From contig NZ_MSCT01000020.1 of the NCBI RefSeq assembly GCF_001921865.1, forward strand, positions 186,001 to 250,000: a stretch of DNA of 64,000 bases, written 5' to 3'. The position numbers and the translations under genes were made by a program. This document shows, piece after piece, positions 1 to 8,390 of the stretch (position 1 is its first letter; every line of letters begins with the position of its first letter). Origin of the DNA: Pseudomonas chlororaphis. GTDB lineage: Bacteria > Pseudomonadota > Gammaproteobacteria > Pseudomonadales > Pseudomonadaceae. The notes beneath the pieces are model-generated. The model saw only the letters and a program-made list of their open reading frames with translations. It did not search any database and was not told the origin of the DNA.

Positions 1-1
1 T

Positions 2-1492
2 GTCGACCGCCTGCTGGCGCAAACGCCCGAGCCCGGGCAGCGCCCGGCGCTGTTGATGATGAGCGGCGACCAGGTGTACGCCGACGACGTCGCCGGGCCG
101 ATGTTGCGGGCGATTCATGCCTTGATCGAGCGCCTGGGGCTGTTCGGCGAACAGTTGGACGGTGCCGTGGTGGCCGACAGCGAGGCGCTCTATCGCCACC
201 CCGCCAGCTACTACCGGCGCGCGGAACTGCTGCCGGCGCTCAAGAGCAACGAAACCCTGCGCGAGCGCTTCTTCGGTGGGGTGAAAAAACCGATTTTCAC
301 CAGCAGCAGCGCCGACAACCACCTGGTGACGTTCGCCGAAGTGCTGGCCATGTATCTGTTGGTCTGGTCGCCCGTGCCCTGGACGCTGATCGATCTGCAG
401 CCGCCGCAACTGACGCCCGAGCAGCAAGCGCGCTACGCCAAGGAACAGCAGCGCATCGACGCGTTCGTGGGCGGCCTGGACGGCGTGGCACGGGTCTTTG
501 CCCACCTGTCGAGCCTGATGATCTTCGACGACCACGACATCACCGACGACTGGAACCTCAGCGCCCAGTGGGAAGAAACCGCCTACGGTCATCCGTTTTC
601 CAAGCGCATCATCGGCAACGCACTGATCGCCTACCTGCTCTGCCAGGGCTGGGGCAACAACCCCGATGCCTTCGCCGCGCCCCTGCAACACACCCGCGCC
701 TTGAGCGCCGAAGCCCAGGGCGATGCGCTCAACCTGGACAAGACCGCCCAGGACACCCTGATCGACGAACTGCTGCGCTTCCAGCAATGGCAATACACGC
801 TGCCCACCACCCCGGCGCTGGTGGTACTGGACACCCGCACCCGGCGCTGGCGCAGCGAATTCGACCTCGGCCAGCCTTCCGGCCTGCTGGACTGGGAAGC
901 CCTGAGCGAGCTGCAACACGAACTGCTAGACCACCCCTCGGCAATCATCGTTTCACCGGCGCCGGTGTTCGGCGTCAAGCTGATCGAGACGGTACAGAAG
1001 GTCTTCAGCTGGTGCGGCTACCCGTTGCTGGTGGACGCGGAAAACTGGATGGCCCACCGCGGCGCGGCCCAGGTGATCCTGAATATCTTCCGCCACTCGC
1101 GCACCCCGGGTAACTACGTGATCCTCTCCGGCGACGTGCATTACTCCTTTGTCTACGAAGTGCTGATCCGCCATCGCACAGGCGGGCCGAAGATCTGGCA
1201 GATCACCAGCAGCGGGATCAAGAACGAATTCCCGCCGACCCTGCTGGAATGGTTCGACCGCCTCAACCGCTGGCTCTACTCGCCGCGCTCGCCGCTCAAC
1301 TGGTTCACCCGCCGCCGCCTGATGCGCGTGGTGCCCTACAGCCCCGAACACCGCGAAGCCGGCGAACGGCTATGGAACTCGGCCGGCATCGGCCAGGTGT
1401 TCTTCAACGACCAAGGGCAACCGCAGGCGATCTACCAGCACAACGCCAACGGCAGGGAGAAAACCCGGATGCTGGCGCCGGATAAGGACTGA
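2..1492 (+). CDS. PhoD-like metallophosphatase family protein (5' end outside window)
   Basis: The reading frame is open from the window edge to a TGA at 1490-1492, so the N-terminus is missing; the ATGs near 56 are internal. The first readable segment contains SGDQVYADDV, the metal-binding 'GDQ-Y-DD' motif of the PhoD/alkaline-phosphatase-D fold. Further on are FDDHDITDDW (the DDHD metal motif) and SGDVHYSF (the GD-H motif), which together mark a calcineurin-like or PhoD-type binuclear metal centre. Family members hydrolyse phosphomono- or diesters. No signal peptide can be judged because the start is not in view, so location is unknown. The substrate cannot be inferred. It lies on the plus strand, 124 bases upstream of an aminotransferase, with no obvious functional link. 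Confidence 0.8.
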   Translation, partial: VDRLLAQTPEPGQRPALLMMSGDQVYADDVAGPMLRAIHALIERLGLFGEQLDGAVVADSEALYRHPASYYRRAELLPALKSNETLRERFFGGVKKPIFTSSSADNHLVTFAEVLAMYLLVWSPVPWTLIDLQPPQLTPEQQARYAKEQQRIDAFVGGLDGVARVFAHLSSLMIFDDHDITDDWNLSAQWEETAYGHPFSKRIIGNALIAYLLCQGWGNNPDAFAAPLQHTRALSAEAQGDALNLDKTAQDTLIDELLRFQQWQYTLPTTPALVVLDTRTRRWRSEFDLGQPSGLLDWEALSELQHELLDHPSAIIVSPAPVFGVKLIETVQKVFSWCGYPLLVDAENWMAHRGAAQVILNIFRHSRTPGNYVILSGDVHYSFVYEVLIRHRTGGPKIWQITSSGIKNEFPPTLLEWFDRLNRWLYSPRSPLNWFTRRRLMRVVPYSPEHREAGERLWNSAGIGQVFFNDQGQPQAIYQHNANGREKTRMLAPDKD

Positions 1493-1616
1493 TCCCTATA
1501 CCCGCACCGCCAACCGGAATTTTCATACTGACCCACGCACTTTATTTCGTTTGCGCCCCTACCCCGCTCCCGGCTTAGATGGCCCGCATGTTCCAGGCAC
1601 ACAGAGCCCTTAGTCC

Positions 1617-2867
1617 ATGAGCAGCGAAAGCATCAGCCAGTCGATTTCCATCGTTCATCCCGTGCGCCTGAGCCATGGCGTGAATGCCGAGGTGTGGGAC
1701 GAGGACGGTACGCGTTACATCGATTTCGTCGGGGGGATCGGCGTGCTCAACCTGGGGCACTGCCACCCGCGGGTGGTGGCGGCGATCCAGCAGCAGGCCG
1801 CGCGGCTGACCCATTACGCCTTCAATGCCGCGCCCCATGGGCCTTATATCGAGTTCATGGAGCGGCTGGCGCGCTTCATGCCCTTGAGTTACCCGGTCAG
1901 CGGCATGCTCACCAACAGCGGCGCGGAGGCCGCGGAGAATGCCTTGAAGATCGTTCGCGGCGCTACCGGGCGCACGGCGGTGATCGCGTTCGACGGCGGC
2001 TTCCACGGGCGCACCCTGGCCACCCTCAACCTCAATGGCAAGGTCGCCCCCTACAAGCAGAAAGTCGGCGTGTTGCCCGGCCCGGTGTATCACCTGCCCT
2101 ACCCGAGCGCGGACAACGGGGTGACCTGCGAGGACGCGCTGAAGGCCATGGAGCGCTTGTTCAGCGTCGAGATCGATGTGGCGGAAGTGGCTTGTTTCAT
2201 CGTCGAGCCGGTGCAGGGCGAGGCCGGTTTCCTGGCCCTGGATACGGCCTTCGCCCAGGCCCTGCGACGCTTCTGCGACGACAAGGGCATCTTGCTGATC
2301 GCCGACGAGATCCAGTCCGGTTTCGGCCGTACCGGCCAGCGCTTCGCCTTCTCGCGCCTGGGGATCGAGCCAGACCTGATCCTGCTGGGCAAGAGCATCG
2401 GCGGCGGGGTGCCGCTGGGCGCGGTGCTCGGGCGCAAGGCGCTGCTGGACAACCTGCCCAAGGGCGGCCTGGGCGGCACCTACTCGGGCAACCCCATTGC
2501 CTGCGCCGCGGCCATGGCGACCCTGGACGAGATGAGCGACCACAACCTGCAGACCTGGGGCGAACGCCAGGAGCAGGCCATCGTCAGCCGCTACCAGCGC
2601 TGGCGGGAGGAGCGCCTGACGCCTTACCTCGGGCGCCTGACCGGCGTCGGCGCCATGCGCGGCATCGAGCTGGTCAAGGCCGACGGCTCGCCGGCCCCGG
2701 AGCAGCTCGGCGCCTTGCTCAGCGCCGCGCGCAATGCCGGCCTGCTGCTGATGCCCAGCGGCAAGTCGCGGCACATCATTCGTTTGCTGGCGCCGCTGAC
2801 CATCGAGCCGCGGGTGCTGGAAGAAGGGCTGGATATTCTCGAGGGCTGCCTGGCGCGGCTGGCATAA
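1617..2867 (+). CDS. Class III PLP aminotransferase, 2-aminoadipate / 4-aminobutyrate type
   Basis: A 416-residue fold-type I, class III aminotransferase. The catalytic PLP-lysine is in LLGKSIGGG (K259), the ring-nitrogen aspartate in IADEIQSG (D230), and the phosphate-cup residues in TNSGAEA (about 100-105). The N-terminus and overall sequence look like the Pseudomonas putida enzyme assigned as 2-aminoadipate transaminase in D-lysine catabolism, and more loosely like GabT; that assignment is from memory, and the substrate could also be GABA or 5-aminovalerate. The cytosolic reaction moves an omega- or alpha-amino group to 2-oxoglutarate. It is monocistronic on the plus strand and convergent with the minus-strand run ending at 3259. 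The ATG at 1617 gives the usual family length; its ribosome-binding site is weak. Confidence 0.85.
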   Translation: MSSESISQSISIVHPVRLSHGVNAEVWDEDGTRYIDFVGGIGVLNLGHCHPRVVAAIQQQAARLTHYAFNAAPHGPYIEFMERLARFMPLSYPVSGMLTNSGAEAAENALKIVRGATGRTAVIAFDGGFHGRTLATLNLNGKVAPYKQKVGVLPGPVYHLPYPSADNGVTCEDALKAMERLFSVEIDVAEVACFIVEPVQGEAGFLALDTAFAQALRRFCDDKGILLIADEIQSGFGRTGQRFAFSRLGIEPDLILLGKSIGGGVPLGAVLGRKALLDNLPKGGLGGTYSGNPIACAAAMATLDEMSDHNLQTWGERQEQAIVSRYQRWREERLTPYLGRLTGVGAMRGIELVKADGSPAPEQLGALLSAARNAGLLLMPSGKSRHIIRLLAPLTIEPRVLEEGLDILEGCLARLA

Positions 2868-2940
2868 CGCCGCGCGTTTGCACACAGGCCGTTCTCGATG
2901 GACACTGGCGCGCCTCATGCCATCGACAAGGAAGCGCGAC

Positions 2941-3018
2941 ATGCAGTCCCCCCGCGACACCGAGCGGCCCACGGCCGCCCGCTCAGCGAACTTCGGCCAC
3001 GACGAGCAAGACTCATGA
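2941..3018 (+). CDS. Candidate 25-residue leader-like ORF coupled to the next gene
   Basis: An ATG at 2941 is preceded at good spacing by AAGGAA and opens a 25-codon frame beginning MQSPRDTERP. Its TGA (3016-3018) overlaps the ATG (3015) of the following membrane-protein gene in an ATGA junction. The good ribosome-binding site and the exact overlap suggest that it is translated and that it couples translation of the next gene. The peptide is hydrophilic and I do not recognise it. It could instead be chance. Confidence 0.4.
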   Translation: MQSPRDTERPTAARSANFGHDEQDS

Positions 3019-3254
3019 AGCAGTACATTCCCTTTGTGCTGGTGTACCTGCTGCTGATGCCGCTGTACTACGGGATGAAACCTTACCCGCTGAGGAAGTG
3101 GACGGGCCTGGCCCTGGGCCTCGCCGGGCTGCTGTGGATCCTGTTCTTGCCCCCCATGCTGGGCGATATCGATACCGGGCTGGCCGCCGTAGCGCCAGTG
3201 GCCATGGGCAGCGCGCTGTTTTTCAGCCGGCGCCGCTACCAGGGCCGCGCCTGA
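3015..3254 (+). CDS. Small hypothetical membrane protein
   Basis: A 79-residue protein that starts at the ATG overlapping the stop of the upstream micro-ORF. It has three predicted hydrophobic segments (about residues 4-18, 30-47 and 55-70) and a basic C-terminal tail (SRRRYQGRA), consistent with a small inner-membrane protein with a cytoplasmic C-terminus. An in-frame upstream extension to 2898 exists, but it has arginine-rich, non-membrane composition and no ribosome-binding site, so the shorter form is preferred. The function is unknown. It ends 4 bases before the converging amidohydrolase-fold gene. Confidence 0.6.
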   Translation: MKQYIPFVLVYLLLMPLYYGMKPYPLRKWTGLALGLAGLLWILFLPPMLGDIDTGLAAVAPVAMGSALFFSRRRYQGRA

Positions 3255-3258
3255 GGCG

Positions 3259-4080
3259 CTACAGGCCGAACACCCGCCGCGCGTTGCCGTGCAGGAACTT
3301 GTCCTGCACCGGCTCCGGCAATTCCAGGGCCTTGACCTGCCGTAGGCATTTATCGAGCGGCAACTGCGGGAAGTTGCTGCCGAACAGCACCTTGTCCTGG
3401 CCGTAAGTGCGCATGAAGTGCAGCAGTTGCGGCGGGTAATAGGCCGGCAGGTAGGCCGAGGTGTCGATGTAGACGTTGTCGTGTTTCCAGGCCAGGCCGA
3501 TCATCTCGTCGGTCCAGGGGTGGCCGATATGCCCGGCGACGATGCGCAGTTCCGGGAAATCCAGCGCCACCTCATCCAGATACGGCACCGGCCGCCCGGT
3601 TTCCGACGGCATCAGCGGCCCGGTATGGCCAACCTGGGTGCAGAAGGCAATGCCCAGCTCCACGCACTTGGCGTACAGCGGGTAATACAGCCGGTGGTTG
3701 GGCGGCAACTTCCACAGCCAGGGCACAATGCGCAGGGCCTTGCAGCCCAGCTCGCCGACCGCCCGCTCCAGCTCGGCCAGCGCCGCCATCGGCCGGCTCA
3801 GGTCCACCGTGGCCACGCCGACGAAACGCTCGGGATAGGCGCGGGTAAACGCGGCGATCTCATCGTTGCTGAACACCCAGCGTTCCGGCCGGCACCAGGC
3901 GGCGAGCATGAGCTTTTCCACCCCAGCCTGGTCCATCAGCTCGACGGTCTGCTCGATGCTCAGCGGCCGGTCCAGTAAATGCGCGGAACCGGATTTCTCG
4001 AACAACCGCACCACCTCCGGCAACAGCTGCCGCGCGCGGCCGTTGGCCGGTTGTGCCCATGCGTCGATCGCACCGTTCAT
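3259..4080 (-). CDS. Amidohydrolase-2 (ACMSD-like) family protein with degenerate metal site
   Basis: A 273-residue TIM-barrel protein of the amidohydrolase-2/ACMSD-like group. GHTG and AGHIGHPW in the middle, and FGSNFPQ near residue 245, match the family's metal-binding strands. The normal N-terminal HxH ligand pair is absent: the protein begins MNGAIDAWAQP, with W and Q where the two histidines would be. The family's late aspartate (GTDYP-like) is asparagine. The protein may therefore have altered metal binding or none. The start is the ATG preceded by GGGAGG at 8-base spacing; a longer frame to 4152 has no such site. It is last in the same-strand run behind the polyamine-binding protein gene (101-base gap). 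The substrate is unknown. Confidence 0.7.
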   Translation of the reverse strand: MNGAIDAWAQPANGRARQLLPEVVRLFEKSGSAHLLDRPLSIEQTVELMDQAGVEKLMLAAWCRPERWVFSNDEIAAFTRAYPERFVGVATVDLSRPMAALAELERAVGELGCKALRIVPWLWKLPPNHRLYYPLYAKCVELGIAFCTQVGHTGPLMPSETGRPVPYLDEVALDFPELRIVAGHIGHPWTDEMIGLAWKHDNVYIDTSAYLPAYYPPQLLHFMRTYGQDKVLFGSNFPQLPLDKCLRQVKALELPEPVQDKFLHGNARRVFGL

Positions 4081-4181
4081 TGGCGGCTCCTCCCAGTGAT
4101 CCCGGCTCGGGAAACGAGGGTTCACGCTACGCCCTGCCCCGCCACCCGACAATGTTCGCAGCGCTCACCGGCATTGACCGA

Positions 4182-5276
4182 TCAGCTCCCGGTCTTGACC
4201 TTGCTCCAGGCCCGGGTGCGGATCCGTTCCATCTTCAGCGGCAGCGGTTCCAGCGGGAACAGCGTGGCCAGCACCTCCCTGGACGGATAGACCCCGCGGT
4301 TGTCGCGGATCTTCTGCTCCACCAGCGCCGTGGCGTCCTTGTTGGCGTTGGGATAACCCAGGTAATCGGACGACTGGGCGATCACTTCCGGACGCAGCAG
4401 GTAGTCGATGAATTTCAGGCCGTCCTGCGGGTGCGGCGCGTCCTTGAGCAGCACCAGGTTTTCCACCCAGACCGGCCCGCCTTCGCGGGGAATGCTGTAG
4501 ATCAACCGGCGCCCGTTGCCGGCCTTCTGCGAGGCGACCTGGGCGTCGAACACCCCGCCGCTCCAACCCACCACCACGCAGATGTTGCCATTGGCCAGGT
4601 CGGTGATGAATTTCGACGAATCGAAGTAGCGGATGTACGGCCGGACCTTGAGCAGCAAGGCCTCGGCCTTCTTGTAGTCCTCGGGGTCCTGGCTGTTGTA
4701 GGGCAGGCCCAGGTAATGCAGGGCGATGGGGATGATTTCCCCCGGCGCATCGAGCATGGCCACGCCGCACTGGCTGAGCTTGGCCAGGTTTTCTTCCTTG
4801 AAGATCAGGTCCCAGGAGTCCACCGCGGCCTGGTCGCCGAGCAGCGCCTTGACCTTGTCGGCGTCGTAGCCAATGCCCGTGGTGCCCCACAAGTAAGGCG
4901 CGGCGAAGCGGTTGCCGGGGTCGTTGCTCTGCACCTTGGCCAGCATTTCGGGGTCCAGGTGCGACCAGTTGCCCAACTGGCCGCGGTCCAGTTCCTGGAG
5001 CACCCCGGCCTTGATCAGGTTCGGCAACAGGTCGCTGCTGGCCACCACCACGTCATAGCCGCTACGCCCGGCCATCAGCTTGCTTTGCATCACGTCGCTG
5101 TTGTCGAAGGTGTCTTGCAACACACCGATACCGGTTTCCTTGTGGAACTGCCCGGGCGTGTCCGGGGCGATGTAGTCGTACCAGTTGTAGAAGTGCACGC
5201 TCGACTCGGCGGCCTGGGCCAGGGCGCACGACAAGAGCAAGGCCAGGGCCAGGGGGAAACGGCGGATAGCGTTCAT
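4182..5276 (-). CDS. Periplasmic spermidine/putrescine-type binding protein (PotF/PotD family)
   Basis: A 364-residue precursor. The N-terminus is a clear Sec signal peptide ending ALAQA (cleavage near residue 22), and the mature protein opens with the family signature VHFYNWYDYI. The family comprises periplasmic receptors for putrescine, spermidine and related amines feeding PotGHI/PotABC ABC transporters. No permease or ATPase gene lies in this window, so it would have to work with a transporter elsewhere or act as a stand-alone sensor or scavenger. The chosen ATG has GGAG seven bases upstream; the longer frame to 5318 would bury the signal peptide. Its position behind a predicted amine-producing cluster is suggestive but not proof of a shared role. 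Gaps to its neighbours are 128 and 101 bases. Confidence 0.85.
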   Translation of the reverse strand: MNAIRRFPLALALLLSCALAQAAESSVHFYNWYDYIAPDTPGQFHKETGIGVLQDTFDNSDVMQSKLMAGRSGYDVVVASSDLLPNLIKAGVLQELDRGQLGNWSHLDPEMLAKVQSNDPGNRFAAPYLWGTTGIGYDADKVKALLGDQAAVDSWDLIFKEENLAKLSQCGVAMLDAPGEIIPIALHYLGLPYNSQDPEDYKKAEALLLKVRPYIRYFDSSKFITDLANGNICVVVGWSGGVFDAQVASQKAGNGRRLIYSIPREGGPVWVENLVLLKDAPHPQDGLKFIDYLLRPEVIAQSSDYLGYPNANKDATALVEQKIRDNRGVYPSREVLATLFPLEPLPLKMERIRTRAWSKVKTGS

Positions 5277-5404
5277 CTGAAGACTCCGAGCGTTGGCGCG
5301 CACCCTGGGGGCGCACACCTCGCCTGCTGATTATGGATTGTTATGGCAGGGCCGAAAGCGGCGGATAGACAGCGTGGGATTCAAGGTTTCTGGGTTTCAA
5401 GGGC

Positions 5405-6220
5405 TCAGGGAATCAACAACTCGCGACGCCCGTCGGGGTATTCCACTTGCTCGCCGGGCAGTTGCAGGCGCCGGTCGCGCAGGTAGTCGTAATCGCGGCG
5501 CGCGGCCTGAAGCTGGGCCAGGTCGAGTTCCACCACCTTCCGGCATTCGTCGCGGCCGGCCTCGAACAGCAGCCGTCCGAAGGGGTCGACCGCCGCGCTG
5601 GCGCCGGCGAACACCAGGTCGTCGGAGCCGTTGCCGACGCGGTTCACCATCACCGCGAAGGCCTGGTTCTCCTGGGCCCGGGCCATGATCGCGGTGCGGT
5701 GCACCGGACCGTAGGGGTCCATGTTGCCGTTGCTCACCAGGATCAGCTCGGCGCCCAGCTGGCCGAGGGCGCGGGCGCTCTCCGGCAGCTCGATGTCGTA
5801 GCAGATCAGCAGGCCGATCCGGATGCCCCGCCACAGCACGGTGGCATAGCGGTCGCCGGGCTGGAACACGCCGCGCTCGTCGGGCCACAGGTGGGTCTTG
5901 CGGTAGCGGCTCGCCACCCCTTCGGGGGTCACCAGCAACGAGGTGTTGTAGTAGCCGTCGGGGGCGCGTTCGGCGATGCCGACCACCGCCGCGACGTTCT
6001 TCGCGCGCACCGCCCGCAGCACCGCCTGGATACTCGGCCCATCCACGGGTTCGGCGACCGTGGCCAGTTGCTGCAGAGAGGCGAAACCGCTGATCTGGGT
6101 TTCCGGAAACACCAACAGGTCGACGTCGTCGCCGCAATCGGCGATGGCCCGCAGGACCCGGTCGAGGTTGTAGGCCGTGTCGCCGTCGCGGCCCGCCAGT
6201 TGCATCAGTTCGATCTTCAT
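5405..6220 (-). CDS. Carbon-nitrogen hydrolase (nitrilase superfamily)
   Basis: A 271-residue cytosolic enzyme with the complete Glu-Lys-Cys triad: E40 in VFPETQ, K108 in YRKTHLW and C140 in LICYDIELPE. Members hydrolyse amides, N-carbamoyl groups or nitriles, or make amides by acyl transfer. The length and the CYDIELPE form fit the aliphatic amidase, N-carbamoylputrescine or omega-amidase subgroups better than true nitrilases. The ATG at 6220 (AAGGA six bases upstream) gives the normal N-terminus; the frame is open further but out of family. It follows the monooxygenase/membrane-protein pair by 166 bases on the same strand, so it may be co-transcribed with the fatty-amine cluster or have its own promoter. 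The substrate is unknown. Confidence 0.85.
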   Translation of the reverse strand: MKIELMQLAGRDGDTAYNLDRVLRAIADCGDDVDLLVFPETQISGFASLQQLATVAEPVDGPSIQAVLRAVRAKNVAAVVGIAERAPDGYYNTSLLVTPEGVASRYRKTHLWPDERGVFQPGDRYATVLWRGIRIGLLICYDIELPESARALGQLGAELILVSNGNMDPYGPVHRTAIMARAQENQAFAVMVNRVGNGSDDLVFAGASAAVDPFGRLLFEAGRDECRKVVELDLAQLQAARRDYDYLRDRRLQLPGEQVEYPDGRRELLIP

Positions 6221-6319
6221 CACATGTCCTTGGAAGTGTCGGCCGCTTGCCGAACGTCGCACGCACGGCGCCCACCGGCCCTGGAGGCGAGTATGGAGAA
6301 GGCCGGCGCGCACGGTAAT

Positions 6320-6334
6320 CACTTCAATGGAGTA
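6320..6334 (-). promoter_or_regulatory. Weak third copy of the cluster operator motif
   Basis: CACTTC-AAT-GGAGTA keeps one perfect half-site (GGAGTA) of the palindrome found upstream of the ACP and FAAL genes, but its other half is 4/6 and its spacer is one base short. It lies about 100 bases upstream of the nitrilase-family gene. Low confidence; it could be chance. Confidence 0.2.
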
Positions 6335-6386
6335 CCCCGTCGGGGTTAGCCGGCGGGGCGATGCAGCATCGACAGGGGCGAAGGGC

Positions 6387-6767
6387 TCAGGCGTTGCCCA
6401 GGGCGGAGCGTACAGTTGCGGCCTTCAGCGCGCGCCAGGTCCAGAGCGCGCTGCACAGGTCCGGCAGGGCCAGCAGCAACAGCACCGGCGGCACCAGACC
6501 GGCGACGACGAAGGCGGCGAAGAACAGCGGCACCGACAAGCGGATGGCCACGGTCAGGGCCATGAACTCGCGCCGCTCGGTGTAGCCGGCCCACACGTAA
6601 TAGACGCCCAGGTACAGCGCCAGCTGGCCCATCACGCGGATCCACACCTCGTCGGTCAGGGCAAAGCCGAACAACGGCAGCAGCAGGTTCGGCGCCAGCA
6701 CCAGCGCGGCGCCCAGCAGCAACATGTACAGGCCAAACACAAATACGCTCTTGCCCGCGGGGCTCAT
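6387..6767 (-). CDS. Small four-helix membrane protein of unknown function
   Basis: A 126-residue, very hydrophobic protein with about four transmembrane segments (roughly residues 6-30, 42-62, 66-90 and 92-110) and an arginine/lysine-containing C-terminus. It starts at an ATG overlapping the stop of the flavin monooxygenase gene (ATGA junction) and also has its own strong AAGGAG site, so it is translationally coupled and probably works with that enzyme or with membrane-embedded lipid substrates. I do not recognise the family with certainty. It has no catalytic motif. Confidence 0.75.
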   Translation of the reverse strand: MSPAGKSVFVFGLYMLLLGAALVLAPNLLLPLFGFALTDEVWIRVMGQLALYLGVYYVWAGYTERREFMALTVAIRLSVPLFFAAFVVAGLVPPVLLLLALPDLCSALWTWRALKAATVRSALGNA

Positions 6768-8278
6768 GGTTTCACTCCTTGTGTGGGTGGGGTCAGGCGA
6801 TAGGCCTCGGTGTCGAAGTAACGGGTCTGCCGGCGGAATTGCCAGCTGAACCCCGGCCACAAGGCGACGTTGCGCCCGCTGTCGGGGTCGGTGTACCAGC
6901 TGCGGCAACTGCCGACGCTCCACACCGCGCCGCTCAACTGGCGGCCCAGGCGCTGGTTGAATTGCGCCTGGGCCGCGGGGTCGACGTCGAGGCTGGTCAC
7001 GCCCAGGCGTTGCAGGGTGTCCAGCGCGCCGAGGATGTAGGCGATCTGCGATTCGATCATGTAGACGATGGAGTTGTGGCCCAGCCCGGTGTTGGGGCCC
7101 ATCAGCAGGAACAGGTTGGGAAACCCGCTGACCGTGGTGCCCTTGTAGGCTTCGCTGCCTTGCTGCCAGGCGTCGACGATATCCACCCCGCCGCGGCCCA
7201 GGATCATCCCCGCCGGGAACGGCATGCGCGCCTTGAACCCGGTGCCGAAGATCAGCGCATCCAGGGCATGGCGCTGGCCGTCGACGGTGATCAGCGCGTC
7301 TTCGGTGATTTCCCGGATGCCGCTGGTGACCAGCCGCGTATTGGCCTGGACCAGGGCCGGAAAGTAATCGTTGGACAGCAGGATGCGCTTGCAGCCGATG
7401 CTGTAGCCCGGGGTCAGGCGCCGGCGCAGTTCCGGGTCCTTGACCTGGCGCCGCAGCAGATTGAGCGCCAGCCATTTGTGCAAGGTCATCAGCCGCGGGT
7501 TGAACACAAAACCGAACACCCGGGTTTCATGGGCGCTGTAGATCAGCCCGCGCAACAGCCGCTGCACCAGGGGGAAACGCCGCAGCAGGCCCTTGGAAGC
7601 GGCGGAAAAGGCCCGATCCGGCTTGGGAATGATCCACGGCGCGGTGCGCTGGAACACCGCCAGGCTGGCCACTCGCGGCTGGATCTGCGGCACGAACTGG
7701 ATCGCCGAGGCCCCCGTGCCGATCACCCCGACCCGCTTGCCGGCCAGCTCGTACTCATGATCCCAGCGCTGGGAGTGGAAGACCCGGCCCTTGAAGCGTT
7801 CCAGCCCCGGCAGTTGGGGGTAATCCGGGGTCGACAGGGCCCCGGTGCCGGCCACCACCACCTGGGCCAGGCGCACCCCGCCGCGGGCGTCCGTGACCTG
7901 CCACAGGGCGCGTTCTTCGAGCCAGCGCAAACCGCTGACCCGGGTGTCGAAACAGCAATGTTGCAGCACCTGGTACTTGTCGGCGCAGTGCTTCAAGTAG
8001 TCGCGGATCTCCGGCTGCGGCGAGTAGCGCCGCGACCAGTCGGGGTTGGGCTCGAAGGAAAACGAATAGAGGTGGGAGGGAATGTCGCAGGCGCAGCCGG
8101 GGTACTGGTTGACCCACCAGGTGCCGCCGACGCCGGCTTCCTGTTCGAGGATCAGGAAGTCCCGCTCGCCGCGCTGGCGCAGGTTGATCGCCATGCCGAT
8201 GCCGGAGAACCCGGCGCCGATGATCAACACCCGATAGACCCGCGCCGGATCGGCCTGCTCCTGAAGTAGCGCACTCAT
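6764..8278 (-). CDS. Flavin-containing monooxygenase, Baeyer-Villiger type
   Basis: A 504-residue FAD/NADPH enzyme. There is a first Rossmann motif at G21-A-G-F-S-G26, the Baeyer-Villiger fingerprint F-x-G-x3-H-x3-W-D at residues 162-173, and a second, NADPH-binding GTGASA near residue 187. Type I Baeyer-Villiger monooxygenases insert oxygen next to a ketone; related flavoproteins N-oxygenate amines. Here it could oxidise an aldehyde, ketone or amine on a lipid intermediate. The start is the ATG preceded by CAGGAG, whereas the frame runs 17 codons further. Its stop overlaps the start of the small membrane-protein gene. The 112-base gap to the upstream HIT gene holds an AT-rich patch (TTTAAAATAAA on the minus strand) that might carry an extra promoter. 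Confidence 0.85.
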   Translation of the reverse strand: MSALLQEQADPARVYRVLIIGAGFSGIGMAINLRQRGERDFLILEQEAGVGGTWWVNQYPGCACDIPSHLYSFSFEPNPDWSRRYSPQPEIRDYLKHCADKYQVLQHCCFDTRVSGLRWLEERALWQVTDARGGVRLAQVVVAGTGALSTPDYPQLPGLERFKGRVFHSQRWDHEYELAGKRVGVIGTGASAIQFVPQIQPRVASLAVFQRTAPWIIPKPDRAFSAASKGLLRRFPLVQRLLRGLIYSAHETRVFGFVFNPRLMTLHKWLALNLLRRQVKDPELRRRLTPGYSIGCKRILLSNDYFPALVQANTRLVTSGIREITEDALITVDGQRHALDALIFGTGFKARMPFPAGMILGRGGVDIVDAWQQGSEAYKGTTVSGFPNLFLLMGPNTGLGHNSIVYMIESQIAYILGALDTLQRLGVTSLDVDPAAQAQFNQRLGRQLSGAVWSVGSCRSWYTDPDSGRNVALWPGFSWQFRRQTRYFDTEAYRLTPPTQGVKP

Positions 8279-8390
8279 GTTCCTGACTCCTGACGGCAAG
8301 AACGCCGGGCGCGACTGTCCGCAGCGCATGCCCGGCTGTTTATTTTAAACCCCTGTGGATCGAGGGCGGGCCGCGAGTCGGCCCTGGCGG

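Noticed and set aside
6333..6348. TACCCCGTCGGGGTTA hairpin as a terminator after the small membrane-protein gene
   Set aside because: The stem is short and no T-run follows on either strand, so it was not called a terminator.
6779..8269. A 496-residue plus-strand open frame opposite the monooxygenase
   Set aside because: Antisense shadow of a convincing flavoprotein gene; no recognisable domain.
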